The notes beneath the pieces are model-generated. The model was given only the letters and a program-made list of their open reading frames with translations. It searched no databases and was not told the DNA's origin. DNA of 64,000 bases from Hanstruepera neustonica (lineage in GTDB: Bacteria > Bacteroidota > Bacteroidia > Flavobacteriales > Flavobacteriaceae), in contig NZ_POWF01000001.1 in NCBI RefSeq assembly GCF_002895005.1, positions 186,001 through 250,000 of the forward strand, written 5' to 3'. Shown piece by piece: positions 16,545 through 24,864 of this stretch; position 1 is the first letter of the stretch; each line of letters begins with the position of its first letter. A program made the translations under genes and the position numbers.

Positions 16545-17087
16545 GTGAGTTTAAAACAACTCATAATTAATTGTAGTAAAAATGATACTAAAGCGCAAAG
16601 TGAACTATATCAACTCTTTTCGAGTAAATTGTTTTCGATATGCTTAAAGTACTCAAAAAACTATGCGGAGGCAGAGGACAATCTGCAAGATGCTTTTTTG
16701 ACTATTTTCAATAAAATAAGTCAATATGATAACAAAGGTTCTTTTGAAGGTTGGTTAAAACGGATTACTATAAACACTGCTCTGCAGCGTTATAGAAATC
16801 AAGGTGTTTTTGAAATAATTAATGAAGAGTTAATTGAAGATGTTGAATTGGACATTGAAGATGATGATTTGACTATAGACTTTTTGTTAAACATTATTCA
16901 AGAGTTACCAGACCGTTATAGATTGGTGTTCAATTTATATGCACTTGATGGTTATTCACATAGTGAAATAGCCGAAATGTTGAATATTTCGTTGGGAACA
17001 TCAAAATCAAATTTAGCAAGAGCTAGAAAGTTGTTAATAGAAAAAATTGAAATTTTTAAAGCGAGTTTAAATTCGCAATCATTGTAA
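16545..17087 (+). CDS. ECF-family RNA polymerase sigma factor
   Basis: 180 residues, start GTG (no in-frame ATG gives the family-typical beginning MSLKQLI). Region 2 (about 25-90) reads LYQLFSSKLFSICLKYSKN, then EAEDNLQDAFLTIF and GSFEGWLKRI. Region 4 (about 120-170) reads LPDRYRLVFNLYALDGYSHSEIAEML with the helix-turn-helix. Regions 1.2 and 3 are absent, as in ECF sigmas. It should direct RNA polymerase to a small envelope-related regulon and be held by the product of the next gene. The stop codon shares its last base with the ATG of that gene (TAATG), so the two proteins are made in a coupled fashion. Confidence 0.95.
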   Translation: MSLKQLIINCSKNDTKAQSELYQLFSSKLFSICLKYSKNYAEAEDNLQDAFLTIFNKISQYDNKGSFEGWLKRITINTALQRYRNQGVFEIINEELIEDVELDIEDDDLTIDFLLNIIQELPDRYRLVFNLYALDGYSHSEIAEMLNISLGTSKSNLARARKLLIEKIEIFKASLNSQSL

Positions 17088-18865
17088 TGAGTGATAAAAA
17101 ACATATCGATAGGATTTTTCAAGAAAAATTGAAAGATTTTGAAGTGTCTCCTAAACCAGAACTTTGGGATAACATTCAAAGCAAGTTAAATTTAGAGAAA
17201 GACGAGCCTAAAAAAATTATTCCAATATGGATGCGTATTGTTGGAATTGCTGCGCTATTGGCATTATTGTTTACTATAGGTTCATTTGTGTTCAACAGTG
17301 CTGATCTTATTTCAAGTGAGCCCAATCAAAATACTGTTGATACCAATTCACAAGAGCCCTTTAATGAGAATTCTCAAAACAGTCAAACTGATAAAGACAA
17401 TCAATCAACAAAAAGTGGCAACGAAAACGACCATTCAGTTGAAGATAATTTAGATTCTCAATTAGCGCCTTCATTTTCTACAGACAAGGAATCTATTGCT
17501 AATTCTTCAAAAGAGTCTGTAGCTTCTGATATGGTTGATTATGAGGATGAGATAACAAATGATAGCCCAAGCACCAATTCAAACCAAAATGGTTCTAGTT
17601 TGAATTCGTTTTCTAAATCTGATGTTGCTGTTTCAAAATCTGAAGCGGGTAAAAACAATATTGAAAACTCATCAAATTCAACAGTCAATAATCATTCTGT
17701 GGAAATATCTCAATTAGAAAAATCATCCAAAAATGCTGTTGTTTCTAATTCAACCAACGCTACTGATAATTATCTTGACAAAGGAACTCAAGAAGCAACA
17801 GACAATAACCAGAAAAACAAAACCACATCTAATAATCTTGAAATATTAAATTCTAAAAATAACCCCCAAGTTTCTTCTAGTGTTAATAAAGCCAATTCGG
17901 CTGTAGCTCAATCTAATTCAAACCCTGAATTGGATAAAAATGCTGTTGAAAATGCTTTAGAATTGGAAAAAACTCAAGAAGCTGTCGTTTTTAACGCTAT
18001 GGAAAATGACACACCTCATAATGAAAAAGAAAAAGAGGACAATCAAAAAGTTGGTGATTCGCTTGCAGCAAGCGAATTGCCATCTATTGAGGAAGAAATT
18101 GCTCAACTAGACAACATTAGTGAAAAAGAAGAAGAAAAAGAAGAATTGGTAAACAGGTGGCAAGTTGCTGCTAATATTGCTCCTGTTTACTATAATTCTC
18201 TAGGTAAAGGATCGCACATTGATGAGCAATTTGTATCAAATTCTAAAAGCGGTGAAGTAAATACTAGTTATGGCGTAAATGTCAGTTATGCCTTAAGTAA
18301 GAAACTGTCTGTAAGATCTGGCGTTAATTCACTTAATTTAAGTTATGATACTGACAATGTTATTTTATATGAAACTCCAAATAGCAACACCAATAATCCT
18401 AATACTAATCCATTAAGAAATATCAATTTAGCGCCTCAAAGTCAGTCTTTAAATGCCTTTAGTGCCGACAATTTAGGCGTTCAACAGGTGTTTGATGAAT
18501 TATACAATGCTGCCATAAGCCAAAGATTGAGTTATTATGAAGTTCCTGTTGAATTGGAATATAAACTAGTCAATAATCGTTTTGGATTTAATATCATTGG
18601 CGGTGTTAGTACGTTCTTTTTAGATGGCAATGAAGTCTATTCAGAATTTGAAGAATACAAGACCTATATTGGTGAAGCCAATAATGTGAACAACGTGAGT
18701 TTTAGTACCAATTTAGGTATTGGTATCAACTATAAATTTTCTGAAACATTTAAATTTAATTTGGAGCCTACCTTCAAATATCAATTGAATGGATTTGAAA
18801 ATACCTCTGGTAATTTTAGACCCTACATAATAGGTGTTTATACTGGATTTAGTTATAAATTTTAG
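17087..18865 (+). CDS. Putative dual-membrane-spanning anti-sigma factor with C-terminal beta-barrel (Dma-like)
   Basis: 592 residues in three parts. Residues 1-45 (IDRIFQEKLKDFEVSP, LWDNIQSKL) look like the short cytoplasmic anti-sigma segment common in Bacteroidota. One hydrophobic helix follows at about 46-68. Residues 70-355 are a low-complexity Ser/Asn/Glu-rich linker, long enough when extended to cross the periplasm. Residues 356-592 start RWQVAANIAPVYYN and alternate beta strands (YGVNVSYALSKKLSVRSGV, YEVPVELEYKL, SFSTNLGIGINYKF), ending in an aromatic (YTGFSYKF), as expected of an outer-membrane barrel. There is no cleavable signal peptide, so one chain would link cytoplasm, inner membrane and outer membrane. 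This is the architecture reported for Dma proteins of Bacteroides. It overlaps the sigma gene by one base. Topology is inferred from sequence only. Confidence 0.8.
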   Translation: MSDKKHIDRIFQEKLKDFEVSPKPELWDNIQSKLNLEKDEPKKIIPIWMRIVGIAALLALLFTIGSFVFNSADLISSEPNQNTVDTNSQEPFNENSQNSQTDKDNQSTKSGNENDHSVEDNLDSQLAPSFSTDKESIANSSKESVASDMVDYEDEITNDSPSTNSNQNGSSLNSFSKSDVAVSKSEAGKNNIENSSNSTVNNHSVEISQLEKSSKNAVVSNSTNATDNYLDKGTQEATDNNQKNKTTSNNLEILNSKNNPQVSSSVNKANSAVAQSNSNPELDKNAVENALELEKTQEAVVFNAMENDTPHNEKEKEDNQKVGDSLAASELPSIEEEIAQLDNISEKEEEKEELVNRWQVAANIAPVYYNSLGKGSHIDEQFVSNSKSGEVNTSYGVNVSYALSKKLSVRSGVNSLNLSYDTDNVILYETPNSNTNNPNTNPLRNINLAPQSQSLNAFSADNLGVQQVFDELYNAAISQRLSYYEVPVELEYKLVNNRFGFNIIGGVSTFFLDGNEVYSEFEEYKTYIGEANNVNNVSFSTNLGIGINYKFSETFKFNLEPTFKYQLNGFENTSGNFRPYIIGVYTGFSYKF

Positions 18866-18924
18866 TTTTTTAGTTGGTTAGATTGGTTGTTTTTTCAACG
18901 CTCTTTGAAAAAGCAATGATGAAC

Positions 18925-18956
18925 AAAAAACCGCTCTGTGCCAAGAGCGGTTTTTT
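18925..18956. terminator. Bidirectional terminator between the sigma cassette and the acyltransferase gene
   Basis: 7-bp stem CCGCTCT / AGAGCGG, 6-nt loop, A6 on the left and T6 on the right, so it can act for both converging units. Its right edge overlaps the stop codon of the acyltransferase gene. Confidence 0.88.
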
Positions 18957-19692
18957 ATTTTTGGCCATTTTGCAATGTGTTAAGTATAATCGTTCGCACT
19001 TGAGAATTCAACTTTTTGGTGTCTTCAATTTTAAAGCCTTTAGTTTCAATGAACTCTTTCCCAATAACGCGCATTTTACCGGGTCCTCCGCTAAAGAAAG
19101 TATAAGAAAAGCGTTGTTTGTTATCCAAAAAAATAAAAGGTGCTATAGGAATTTGATGATTAATGGCTAACCTAAAAGCACCATCTTTAAAATCATCTAA
19201 AATAATGGATTCATCTGGCACACCACCTTCTGGAAAAATACAGATACTTAAACCTTGTTTTAAACGTCTTTGAGCTCTCAAAAAAACGGCTTTTCTGCTT
19301 TTTTCTGAACTTCTATCAACTAAAATACAAGTGCGTTTGTAAAAAAACCCAAATAGTGGAATCTTGGCCAATTCTTTTTTACCAACAAAAACAAAAGGGT
19401 TTTTGGTAACCACAAGCATCAACATGATATCGGCCATAGAAGTATGATTGGCAACAAACATATAACTTGCATTCTTTTGTGTTTTTTGCTCTTGCTTGAT
19501 ACTGATTTTGAATCCCATTCCTATTAAAATAAAATAAGCCCAAAATCGCGCAAGTTTGAAGAAGAATGGATACCATGACTCTTTAAGTATCGAAATGAAC
19601 AATAAAGGAAACAAAATAATTATGGGTAACGCCACCAAAATATAGAACCAAATACGATATAAAATCCAGAATAGATACTTGAATACAATCAT
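18955..19692 (-). CDS. 1-acyl-sn-glycerol-3-phosphate acyltransferase (PlsC family)
   Basis: 245 residues from the ATG at 19692; a TTG three codons earlier is possible but unnecessary. An N-terminal hydrophobic region (about 8-35) anchors it to the inner membrane. The acyltransferase motifs are NHTSMAD (NHx4D, catalytic His), FVGKKELAKIPLFG, and FPEGG (phosphate binding). It would add the second acyl chain to lysophosphatidic acid in phospholipid synthesis, but relatives also acylate other lipids, including ornithine lipids, so the exact acceptor is uncertain. Single-gene unit, divergent from trpS. Confidence 0.88.
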   Translation of the reverse strand: MIVFKYLFWILYRIWFYILVALPIIILFPLLFISILKESWYPFFFKLARFWAYFILIGMGFKISIKQEQKTQKNASYMFVANHTSMADIMLMLVVTKNPFVFVGKKELAKIPLFGFFYKRTCILVDRSSEKSRKAVFLRAQRRLKQGLSICIFPEGGVPDESIILDDFKDGAFRLAINHQIPIAPFIFLDNKQRFSYTFFSGGPGKMRVIGKEFIETKGFKIEDTKKLNSQVRTIILNTLQNGQK

Positions 19693-19716
19693 AAGGTTCA
19701 AAACTACTTAAATAAA

Positions 19717-19747
19717 TTGAGCTATTATACTAAAAAAATTACCTTTG
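19717..19747 (+). promoter_or_regulatory. trpS promoter (Bacteroidota type)
   Basis: TTG at 19717-19719, a 20-nt spacer and a perfect -7 box TACCTTTG at 19740-19747, 49 nt before the trpS ATG. Confidence 0.55.
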
Positions 19748-19796
19748 CTTTAGGTTTAATCAATAACAAGACATGCTGCTGTGGCATTAAATATCT

Positions 19797-20765
19797 ATGG
19801 CTAGAATTTTAACAGGAATACAAAGTACAGGCACTCCACATTTAGGTAATATTTTAGGGGCTATTATGCCCGCAATTGAAATGGCGAATAATCCTGAAAA
19901 TGATTCGTTTTTGTTTATTGCTAATTTGCACACACTCACGCAAATTAAAAATGCCGAAGAATTACGACACAATACCTATTCGGTTGCCGCTACCTGGTTA
20001 GCTTTTGGTTTAGACATTGATAAAACCGTGTTTTACAGACAAAGTGATATACCTCAAGTTACTGAATTGGCCTGGTATTTAAGTTGTTTTTTTCCATATC
20101 AACGGTTAACACTGGCACATAGTTTTAAGGATAAAGCGGATAGATTGGAAGATGTAAATTCGGGTTTATTTAATTACCCGATGTTAATGGCCGCAGATAT
20201 TTTATTGTACGATGCCAATATTATTCCGGTAGGTAAAGACCAATTACAGCATATTGAAATGACTCGTGATGTTGCATCCCGTTTTCATGCCAAAATGGGT
20301 GAAACTTTCGTATTGCCTGAAGGCAAAATACAGGAAAACACCATGCTTATTCCAGGTACCGATGGTGAAAAGATGAGTAAAAGTCGTGGAAACATCATCA
20401 ATATCTTTTTAGACGACAAGAAACTGCGCAAGCAAATCATGTCTATAATGACAGATAGTACCCCTTTAGAAGATCCTAAAGATTGGAAAACCTGTAATTG
20501 TTTTGCTTTATACAGCATTCTAGCTTCTGTTGAAGATGTTGCAAAAATGAAAGCCAATTACGAAGCTGGTGGTTATGGTTACGGTCATGCTAAACAGGCG
20601 CTTTTTGAATTAATTGTTGAAAAATTTGCTGAACCTCGCGAACGCTATAATCATTATATGGCAAACCTAAACGAAATAGATAAGGCCTTACATGTTGGGG
20701 CTCAAAAAGCAAAGCTTGTGGCTGATGATGTTCTAAACCGTGTTCGTGAAAAAGTTGGGTATTAA
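19797..20765 (+). CDS. trpS: Tryptophanyl-tRNA synthetase
   Basis: 322 residues, the standard class Ic enzyme that charges tRNA-Trp. The ATP-binding HIGH-type motif appears as TPHLGNILGA near the N-terminus (residues 12-21), and the KMSKS motif is intact in EKMSKSRGN. The substrate-binding LTLAHSFKDK and the PVGKDQLQHIEMTRDVA segment match the family. Own promoter at 19717-19747. It is followed by a short gap with no clear terminator and a converging membrane-protein gene. Confidence 0.97.
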   Translation: MARILTGIQSTGTPHLGNILGAIMPAIEMANNPENDSFLFIANLHTLTQIKNAEELRHNTYSVAATWLAFGLDIDKTVFYRQSDIPQVTELAWYLSCFFPYQRLTLAHSFKDKADRLEDVNSGLFNYPMLMAADILLYDANIIPVGKDQLQHIEMTRDVASRFHAKMGETFVLPEGKIQENTMLIPGTDGEKMSKSRGNIINIFLDDKKLRKQIMSIMTDSTPLEDPKDWKTCNCFALYSILASVEDVAKMKANYEAGGYGYGHAKQALFELIVEKFAEPRERYNHYMANLNEIDKALHVGAQKAKLVADDVLNRVREKVGY

Positions 20766-20795
20766 ATAGCGTAAATAAAAGAGCTTTTTTACCTT

Positions 20796-21332
20796 TCAGA
20801 ACCATTGTCTATTTCGCTTCGGTGTTCTTTTACCTAAAACAATATGTATTACGAAAGACATCGTTATTTGCCAAATAGAAAAGATAACAATATTCTTCTC
20901 GAAAACTTTAAAGTATGGAATTAAATATCCGACTACTAACAATAATATAATTGAAAGAGTTATATAAACCTTTTTAGTTTTAAAGTTACCATAATTAAAT
21001 ATAAAAGAATAAAGTATAAGAAGAGAAACTGGAGCTATAATATATGCTGAAATTAAAAGTGATAAAACATTGGCTAAATCCTGATTAATTAAACTCATAT
21101 CACTTGAAAACAAGCCAAAACTCAAAAAAGCTATTAGAAAAGAGAGAAATGAAAAAAGAACACACAAAACAACCCCAAGAACTTTATTTATTTTGATAGT
21201 TTGAAAATTTGACAAACCCATAATTAACCCAAACGTAATAGTTGTGTATTCTAAATTTGACTTTAGTAAGAACACGCAACCTACGCAAATGAGTGACGAT
21301 AATATTATTCGATATTCTGTTTTATTAATCAT
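20796..21332 (-). CDS. Uncharacterised integral membrane protein
   Basis: 178 residues with about five hydrophobic segments (about 8-20, 28-40, 50-75, 90-112, 123-140 and a possible sixth at 147-165) and a basic C-terminus (KRTPKRNRQWF). I recognise no family, motif or catalytic residue. It lies 33 nt downstream of dprA on the same strand and could be co-transcribed with it. The low GC content and skewed hydrophobic composition are typical for such genes here; no sign of decay is seen. It may be a lineage-specific protein. Confidence 0.7.
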   Translation of the reverse strand: MINKTEYRIILSSLICVGCVFLLKSNLEYTTITFGLIMGLSNFQTIKINKVLGVVLCVLFSFLSFLIAFLSFGLFSSDMSLINQDLANVLSLLISAYIIAPVSLLILYSFIFNYGNFKTKKVYITLSIILLLVVGYLIPYFKVFEKNIVIFSIWQITMSFVIHIVLGKRTPKRNRQWF

Positions 21333-21365
21333 ATTGAAAATGCCAAAGAAATTAATAATCAGCGT

Positions 21366-22466
21366 TTAAATAACCTCAAAATATTTACCTGGTAAGGGTC
21401 TAACAACACCGTTTAGTTCCATATTTAATAATAAACTGGCTACCTTAAAAATGGGCAATCTACATTCGAGTGCAATGATGTCCAGTTGTTGTTTGTCAGC
21501 TTTTAAATAATTATAAATGATTTTTTCTTCATCGGTTAATTCAACGAACAATTGCTTTTGAACAGTAGGTTTCTCTTTATTATCCAACTCCCAGTTCAAC
21601 ATATATGGAATATCCAATGGACTTGATAATAAGTGTGCCTTTTGAAACTTAATCAGATTATTACACCCTACGCTTTGCTTGTCAGTTGTACGCCCAGGAA
21701 CAGCAAACACATCACGATTGTAAGAATTGGCAATATCAGCAGTAACCAAACTACCTCCTTTTTCTGCTGATTCGATTACGATGGTTGCTTCACTTAAGCC
21801 AGCAATGATGCGGTTACGTTTTAAAAAATTATTCCTGTCAAAGGCATCACTGCTCCAAAAATCGGTAAAAAAACCTCCATGCTTTTTAATATCAGCAACG
21901 TATTTTTTATGAACTTTGGGATATATCTGATTCAATCCATGTGCAAGACAGCCAATAGTTTGCAAATTATGTTTTAGAGCTGCTTTTTGAGCTGTAATAT
22001 CTGTTCCATAGGCAAAACCAGAAACTATAACTGGATTAAAAACAGACAAATCTTCAACCAGCGTGTTACAAAAATCAATTCCAGAAGTGGTGATTTTCCG
22101 TGTACCAACAATACTAATTATGTGTTGGTTTTTTAGTTTTATATTTCCAGATTGAAACATTAAAATAGGACTATCTATACAATGCTTTAATCGCTCTGGA
22201 TATTCAGAGTCCGTGAAATAAAGACAAGTGATGTCATTGTCTTTAATAAACAATAACTCATCTTCAGCTGCAGTAAAATGCTCCTTGTTAAATAAATCGC
22301 TTATAACAATGGTTCCAATACCGTCAATTTTTAATAGGTTTTGCTTTTTTTCTTTAAAAACAGCTTCAACCGAACCGCAGTGATTAATCAGTTTTTTAGC
22401 CGTTATATCACCAATGTTCGGGACATGTTGTAAAGCCAGAATGTGAATGAGTTCGTTGTCCGTCAT
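21366..22466 (-). CDS. dprA: DNA-processing protein DprA (Smf)
   Basis: 366 residues. An N-terminal SAM/HhH-like region (about 10-70, with GDITAKKLINHCG) precedes the Rossmann-like DprA domain (about 95-300): IVGTRKITTSG, VSGFAYGTDITAQKAAL, LAHGLNQIYPKVH, RNRIIAGLSEATIVIESAEKGGSLVTA and FAVPGR. A winged-helix-like C-terminal domain follows (about 305-366). DprA binds incoming single-stranded DNA and loads RecA during natural transformation. It is universal enough that its presence alone does not show competence. The gene is divergent from the HU-SPOR gene. Confidence 0.95.
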   Translation of the reverse strand: MTDNELIHILALQHVPNIGDITAKKLINHCGSVEAVFKEKKQNLLKIDGIGTIVISDLFNKEHFTAAEDELLFIKDNDITCLYFTDSEYPERLKHCIDSPILMFQSGNIKLKNQHIISIVGTRKITTSGIDFCNTLVEDLSVFNPVIVSGFAYGTDITAQKAALKHNLQTIGCLAHGLNQIYPKVHKKYVADIKKHGGFFTDFWSSDAFDRNNFLKRNRIIAGLSEATIVIESAEKGGSLVTADIANSYNRDVFAVPGRTTDKQSVGCNNLIKFQKAHLLSSPLDIPYMLNWELDNKEKPTVQKQLFVELTDEEKIIYNYLKADKQQLDIIALECRLPIFKVASLLLNMELNGVVRPLPGKYFEVI

Positions 22467-22536
22467 TATTAAACAGTTGATTTAGAAAATACAAGAAAAG
22501 AAATTTTAAGATGTTAATAAATAGTCTGAACCTAAT

Positions 22537-22566
22537 TTTGTCCGCCTTCAAAATTTTTTAACTTTG
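22537..22566 (+). promoter_or_regulatory. Promoter predicting a leaderless or near-leaderless mRNA
   Basis: TTTG at 22537-22540, an 18-nt spacer and a perfect -7 box TAACTTTG at 22559-22566. The ATG of the HU-SPOR gene starts only 6 nt after the box, so transcription should begin at or within a few bases of the start codon. Confidence 0.55.
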
Positions 22567-22571
22567 TTTTA

Positions 22572-23528
22572 ATGCAATTAGAGCCTTACATAAGCGATTT
22601 ACTGTACCGATACGAATGTGTGACTATTCCTGATTTCGGATCGTTTTTAACCCGTAGAGTTTCAGCAACAATTCACGAATCTACACATACGTTCTATCCG
22701 CCAAAAAAAATCCTATCGTTTAATGAACAAATTCAAAAAAACGATGGCCTTTTGGCGCATTATATTGCTGATGTTGAAAAAATACCATACGAAGAAGCAA
22801 CCAAAAAAGTTCAAAAGCGTGTTAAGTATTTAAAATCCTTTTTAATTGAAGGCGAAACGGTCGATTTTCACAATATTGGCAGTCTCTCATTAAACCAAGA
22901 AGGCAAAATACTTTTTGAACCGTCATATCATTTAAACTATTTAACGGATGCTTTTGGTTTATCTCAATTTGTATCTGAAGATGTCAAGCGTGAAAGTTAC
23001 AAAGAAACCGTTGAAGAAATCGAAAAAGTTGTTCCAATTGCTGTAACTCCTGAACGACGTCATTCTTCAAGCTTAAATACCAAGCGTCCTTACTTAAAAT
23101 ATGCTGCGGTAGCACTCATTGCCTTAACCATTGGCGGTCTAGGAGCATCAAAATTTTATGTAGATAATATCAATGAGCACAATCAATTGGCTCAAGAACA
23201 TGCCAATGAGCAATTAGAACATAAAATCCAAGAAGCTACCTTTGTTATTGATAATCCACTACCTGCTGTTACACTCAACGTTACGAAACAATCAGGCAAT
23301 TACCACATTATTGCTGGGGCCTTTAGAATTGAAGAAAACAGTGATAAGAAAGTAAGCCAATTAAAGGAACAAGGTTTTAAGGCTCGAAAAATAGGCGTCA
23401 ATAAATATGGCCTTCATGAAGTGGTTTATGCCAGTTATGAAGACCGCTTGGAAGCTTTAGAGGCCTTGCGAACTATTAAACGTACGCACAATTCAGATGC
23501 TTGGCTTTTAGTTAAGGAACTTGACTAG
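22572..23528 (+). CDS. HU-CCDC81 and SPOR domain protein
   Basis: 318 residues. The N-terminal half (about 1-130) is an HU/IHF-like CCDC81-type domain: ISDLLYRYECVTIPDFGSFLTRR, then VDFHNIGSLSLNQEGKILFEP. A single membrane helix lies at about 176-195 (YAAVALIALTIGGLGASKF). The C-terminal SPOR domain (about 243-318, GNYHIIAGAFRIEENS) binds denuded peptidoglycan at division sites. The protein therefore has a DNA-binding-like domain in the cytoplasm and a peptidoglycan-binding domain in the periplasm, which suggests a link between nucleoid and septum; that role is inferred. The start is fixed by the conserved beginning and by a promoter ending 6 nt upstream. Confidence 0.9.
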   Translation: MQLEPYISDLLYRYECVTIPDFGSFLTRRVSATIHESTHTFYPPKKILSFNEQIQKNDGLLAHYIADVEKIPYEEATKKVQKRVKYLKSFLIEGETVDFHNIGSLSLNQEGKILFEPSYHLNYLTDAFGLSQFVSEDVKRESYKETVEEIEKVVPIAVTPERRHSSSLNTKRPYLKYAAVALIALTIGGLGASKFYVDNINEHNQLAQEHANEQLEHKIQEATFVIDNPLPAVTLNVTKQSGNYHIIAGAFRIEENSDKKVSQLKEQGFKARKIGVNKYGLHEVVYASYEDRLEALEALRTIKRTHNSDAWLLVKELD

Positions 23529-23610
23529 CCTTTAAATAGCATTATTATAACATTATTGCTATAATCATATCCCTTTTTCAACGTACCTTTGCACTTCATT
23601 AAAACAGTGG

Positions 23611-24123
23611 ATGATGACAGCAAAAACACCCGAGCAAACAAAAACTATTATGACTGACTTGGTTTTACCAAGTGAGACCAACCCTTTGAATAATTTATTT
23701 GGAGGTGAGCTTTTGGCTAGAATGGATCGTTGTGCCAGTATTGCTGCAAGGCGTCATAGTCGTCGTATTGTGGTCACAGCTTCTGTAAACCATGTGGCAT
23801 TTAATCGTTCTGTGCCTCTAGGAAGTGTTGTAACGGTTGAAGCGAAAGTATCCCGAGCTTTTAAAACTTCTATGGAAGTCTTTTTGGATGTTTGGATTGA
23901 GGACCGCGAATCTGGATTGCGCACTAAAGCTAATGAGGCCATCTACACATTTGTAGCTGTGGATGAAACGGGACGACCTGTTGAAATTCCTGAAATTACT
24001 CCTGAAACCGATTTGGAAAAAGAACGCTATGCAGCGGCTTTAAGACGCAAACAATTAAGTTTGGTTCTTGCTGGTAAAATGAAGCCTAAAGATGCCACGG
24101 AGTTAAAGGCACTGTTTGAGTAA
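23611..24123 (+). CDS. Acyl-CoA thioesterase, hotdog fold (YciA/ACOT family)
   Basis: 170 residues. The hotdog domain has LPSETNPLNNLFGGELLARMDRC, with the Asn/Asp active-site region, and VTASVNHVAFNRSVPLG. It hydrolyses acyl-CoA to free acid and CoA in the cytoplasm; chain-length preference cannot be told. Two adjacent ATG codons at 23611 and 23614 could start it. A perfect -7 box (TACCTTTG, 23584-23591) lies 19 nt upstream, without a well-placed -33 box. It follows the HU-SPOR gene on the same strand with an 82-nt gap. Confidence 0.9.
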   Translation: MMTAKTPEQTKTIMTDLVLPSETNPLNNLFGGELLARMDRCASIAARRHSRRIVVTASVNHVAFNRSVPLGSVVTVEAKVSRAFKTSMEVFLDVWIEDRESGLRTKANEAIYTFVAVDETGRPVEIPEITPETDLEKERYAAALRRKQLSLVLAGKMKPKDATELKALFE

Positions 24124-24131
24124 TATAATAT

Positions 24132-24848
24132 TTAAGCACAGCCTAAATTTTGAATATCGTCAATGACCCATTTTTTGTTAATTTTTTTTACAAAAACTCG
24201 ATAACTGCATCCACAAAGTTTACCACAATAAAAACCTACATGCAAAAAACCATAGGTTTTTTCTTTATTAAAATAAATTTGATACAAGTTAAGTTCACCT
24301 GAAAATTTATGTAAATGCCTTTGCTCTTTATTAGGATATTTTTCCCAATCAGCATTTTTTAGTCCCTCTAAAGATTCTCTGAAATCGGACTTATATTTCA
24401 AATCATATCCAACTGGCATTTCAATGTTTGAAACATCAATTTTAAATGATGATTTAATACATTGCGTATCAAAATTTATATTATTATGCCTAGATATAAG
24501 TTTGTCTTTTTTAGAATATTTAGCAACAGTATCAGAAACAATAACTGTTAATGGAGCAAAATCTGTAGTATCTAGATAAACTTTATGGTTTTCAACAGCT
24601 TGACGAAACGCTTCATCCATTTCTTCCTTATCTTTATACTTCCTTGTATGTTCATTGTTAGCGGCTCCTTGTATGTAAGGAGGTGGCGGCGGAACAAACA
24701 TTTTCCTATGATCCTTAAAAGTTTTATCAACCAATTTAGGAAAAATATCTTGATAGACTTGTTGTTCTAGTATAGACCCTTCTTCAAATTTGTTTGAGCA
24801 TGATAAAAGAATAAATAGAACAAAAAAACATGATAAATAGTCCTTCAT
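24132..24848 (-). CDS. Uncharacterised lipoprotein
   Basis: 238 residues with a lipoprotein signal (MKDYLSCFFVLFILLSCSNK). The mature protein has a proline run (VPPPPPY) near residue 52 and a C-terminal domain with several cysteines (FYCGKLCGCSYRVFVKK and a final LGCA). That domain resembles the short beta-rich 'KKINKKWVIDDIQNLG' type seen in small secreted proteins, but no named family is assigned. It is the last gene of the long minus-strand operon, 16 nt after the EnvC-like gene, so it may act at the envelope. No terminator was recognised downstream. Confidence 0.75.
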   Translation of the reverse strand: MKDYLSCFFVLFILLSCSNKFEEGSILEQQVYQDIFPKLVDKTFKDHRKMFVPPPPPYIQGAANNEHTRKYKDKEEMDEAFRQAVENHKVYLDTTDFAPLTVIVSDTVAKYSKKDKLISRHNNINFDTQCIKSSFKIDVSNIEMPVGYDLKYKSDFRESLEGLKNADWEKYPNKEQRHLHKFSGELNLYQIYFNKEKTYGFLHVGFYCGKLCGCSYRVFVKKINKKWVIDDIQNLGCA

Positions 24849-24864
24849 AGATTTGGTTCTATTA

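Noticed and set aside
18874-19170. 98-residue plus-strand frame after the anti-sigma gene
   Set aside because: Runs through a bidirectional terminator and across the acyltransferase gene on the opposite strand; no family features.
23536-23562. Weak inverted repeat ATAGCA / TGCTAT after the HU-SPOR gene
   Set aside because: Only 6 bp, AT-rich, long loop and no T-tract.
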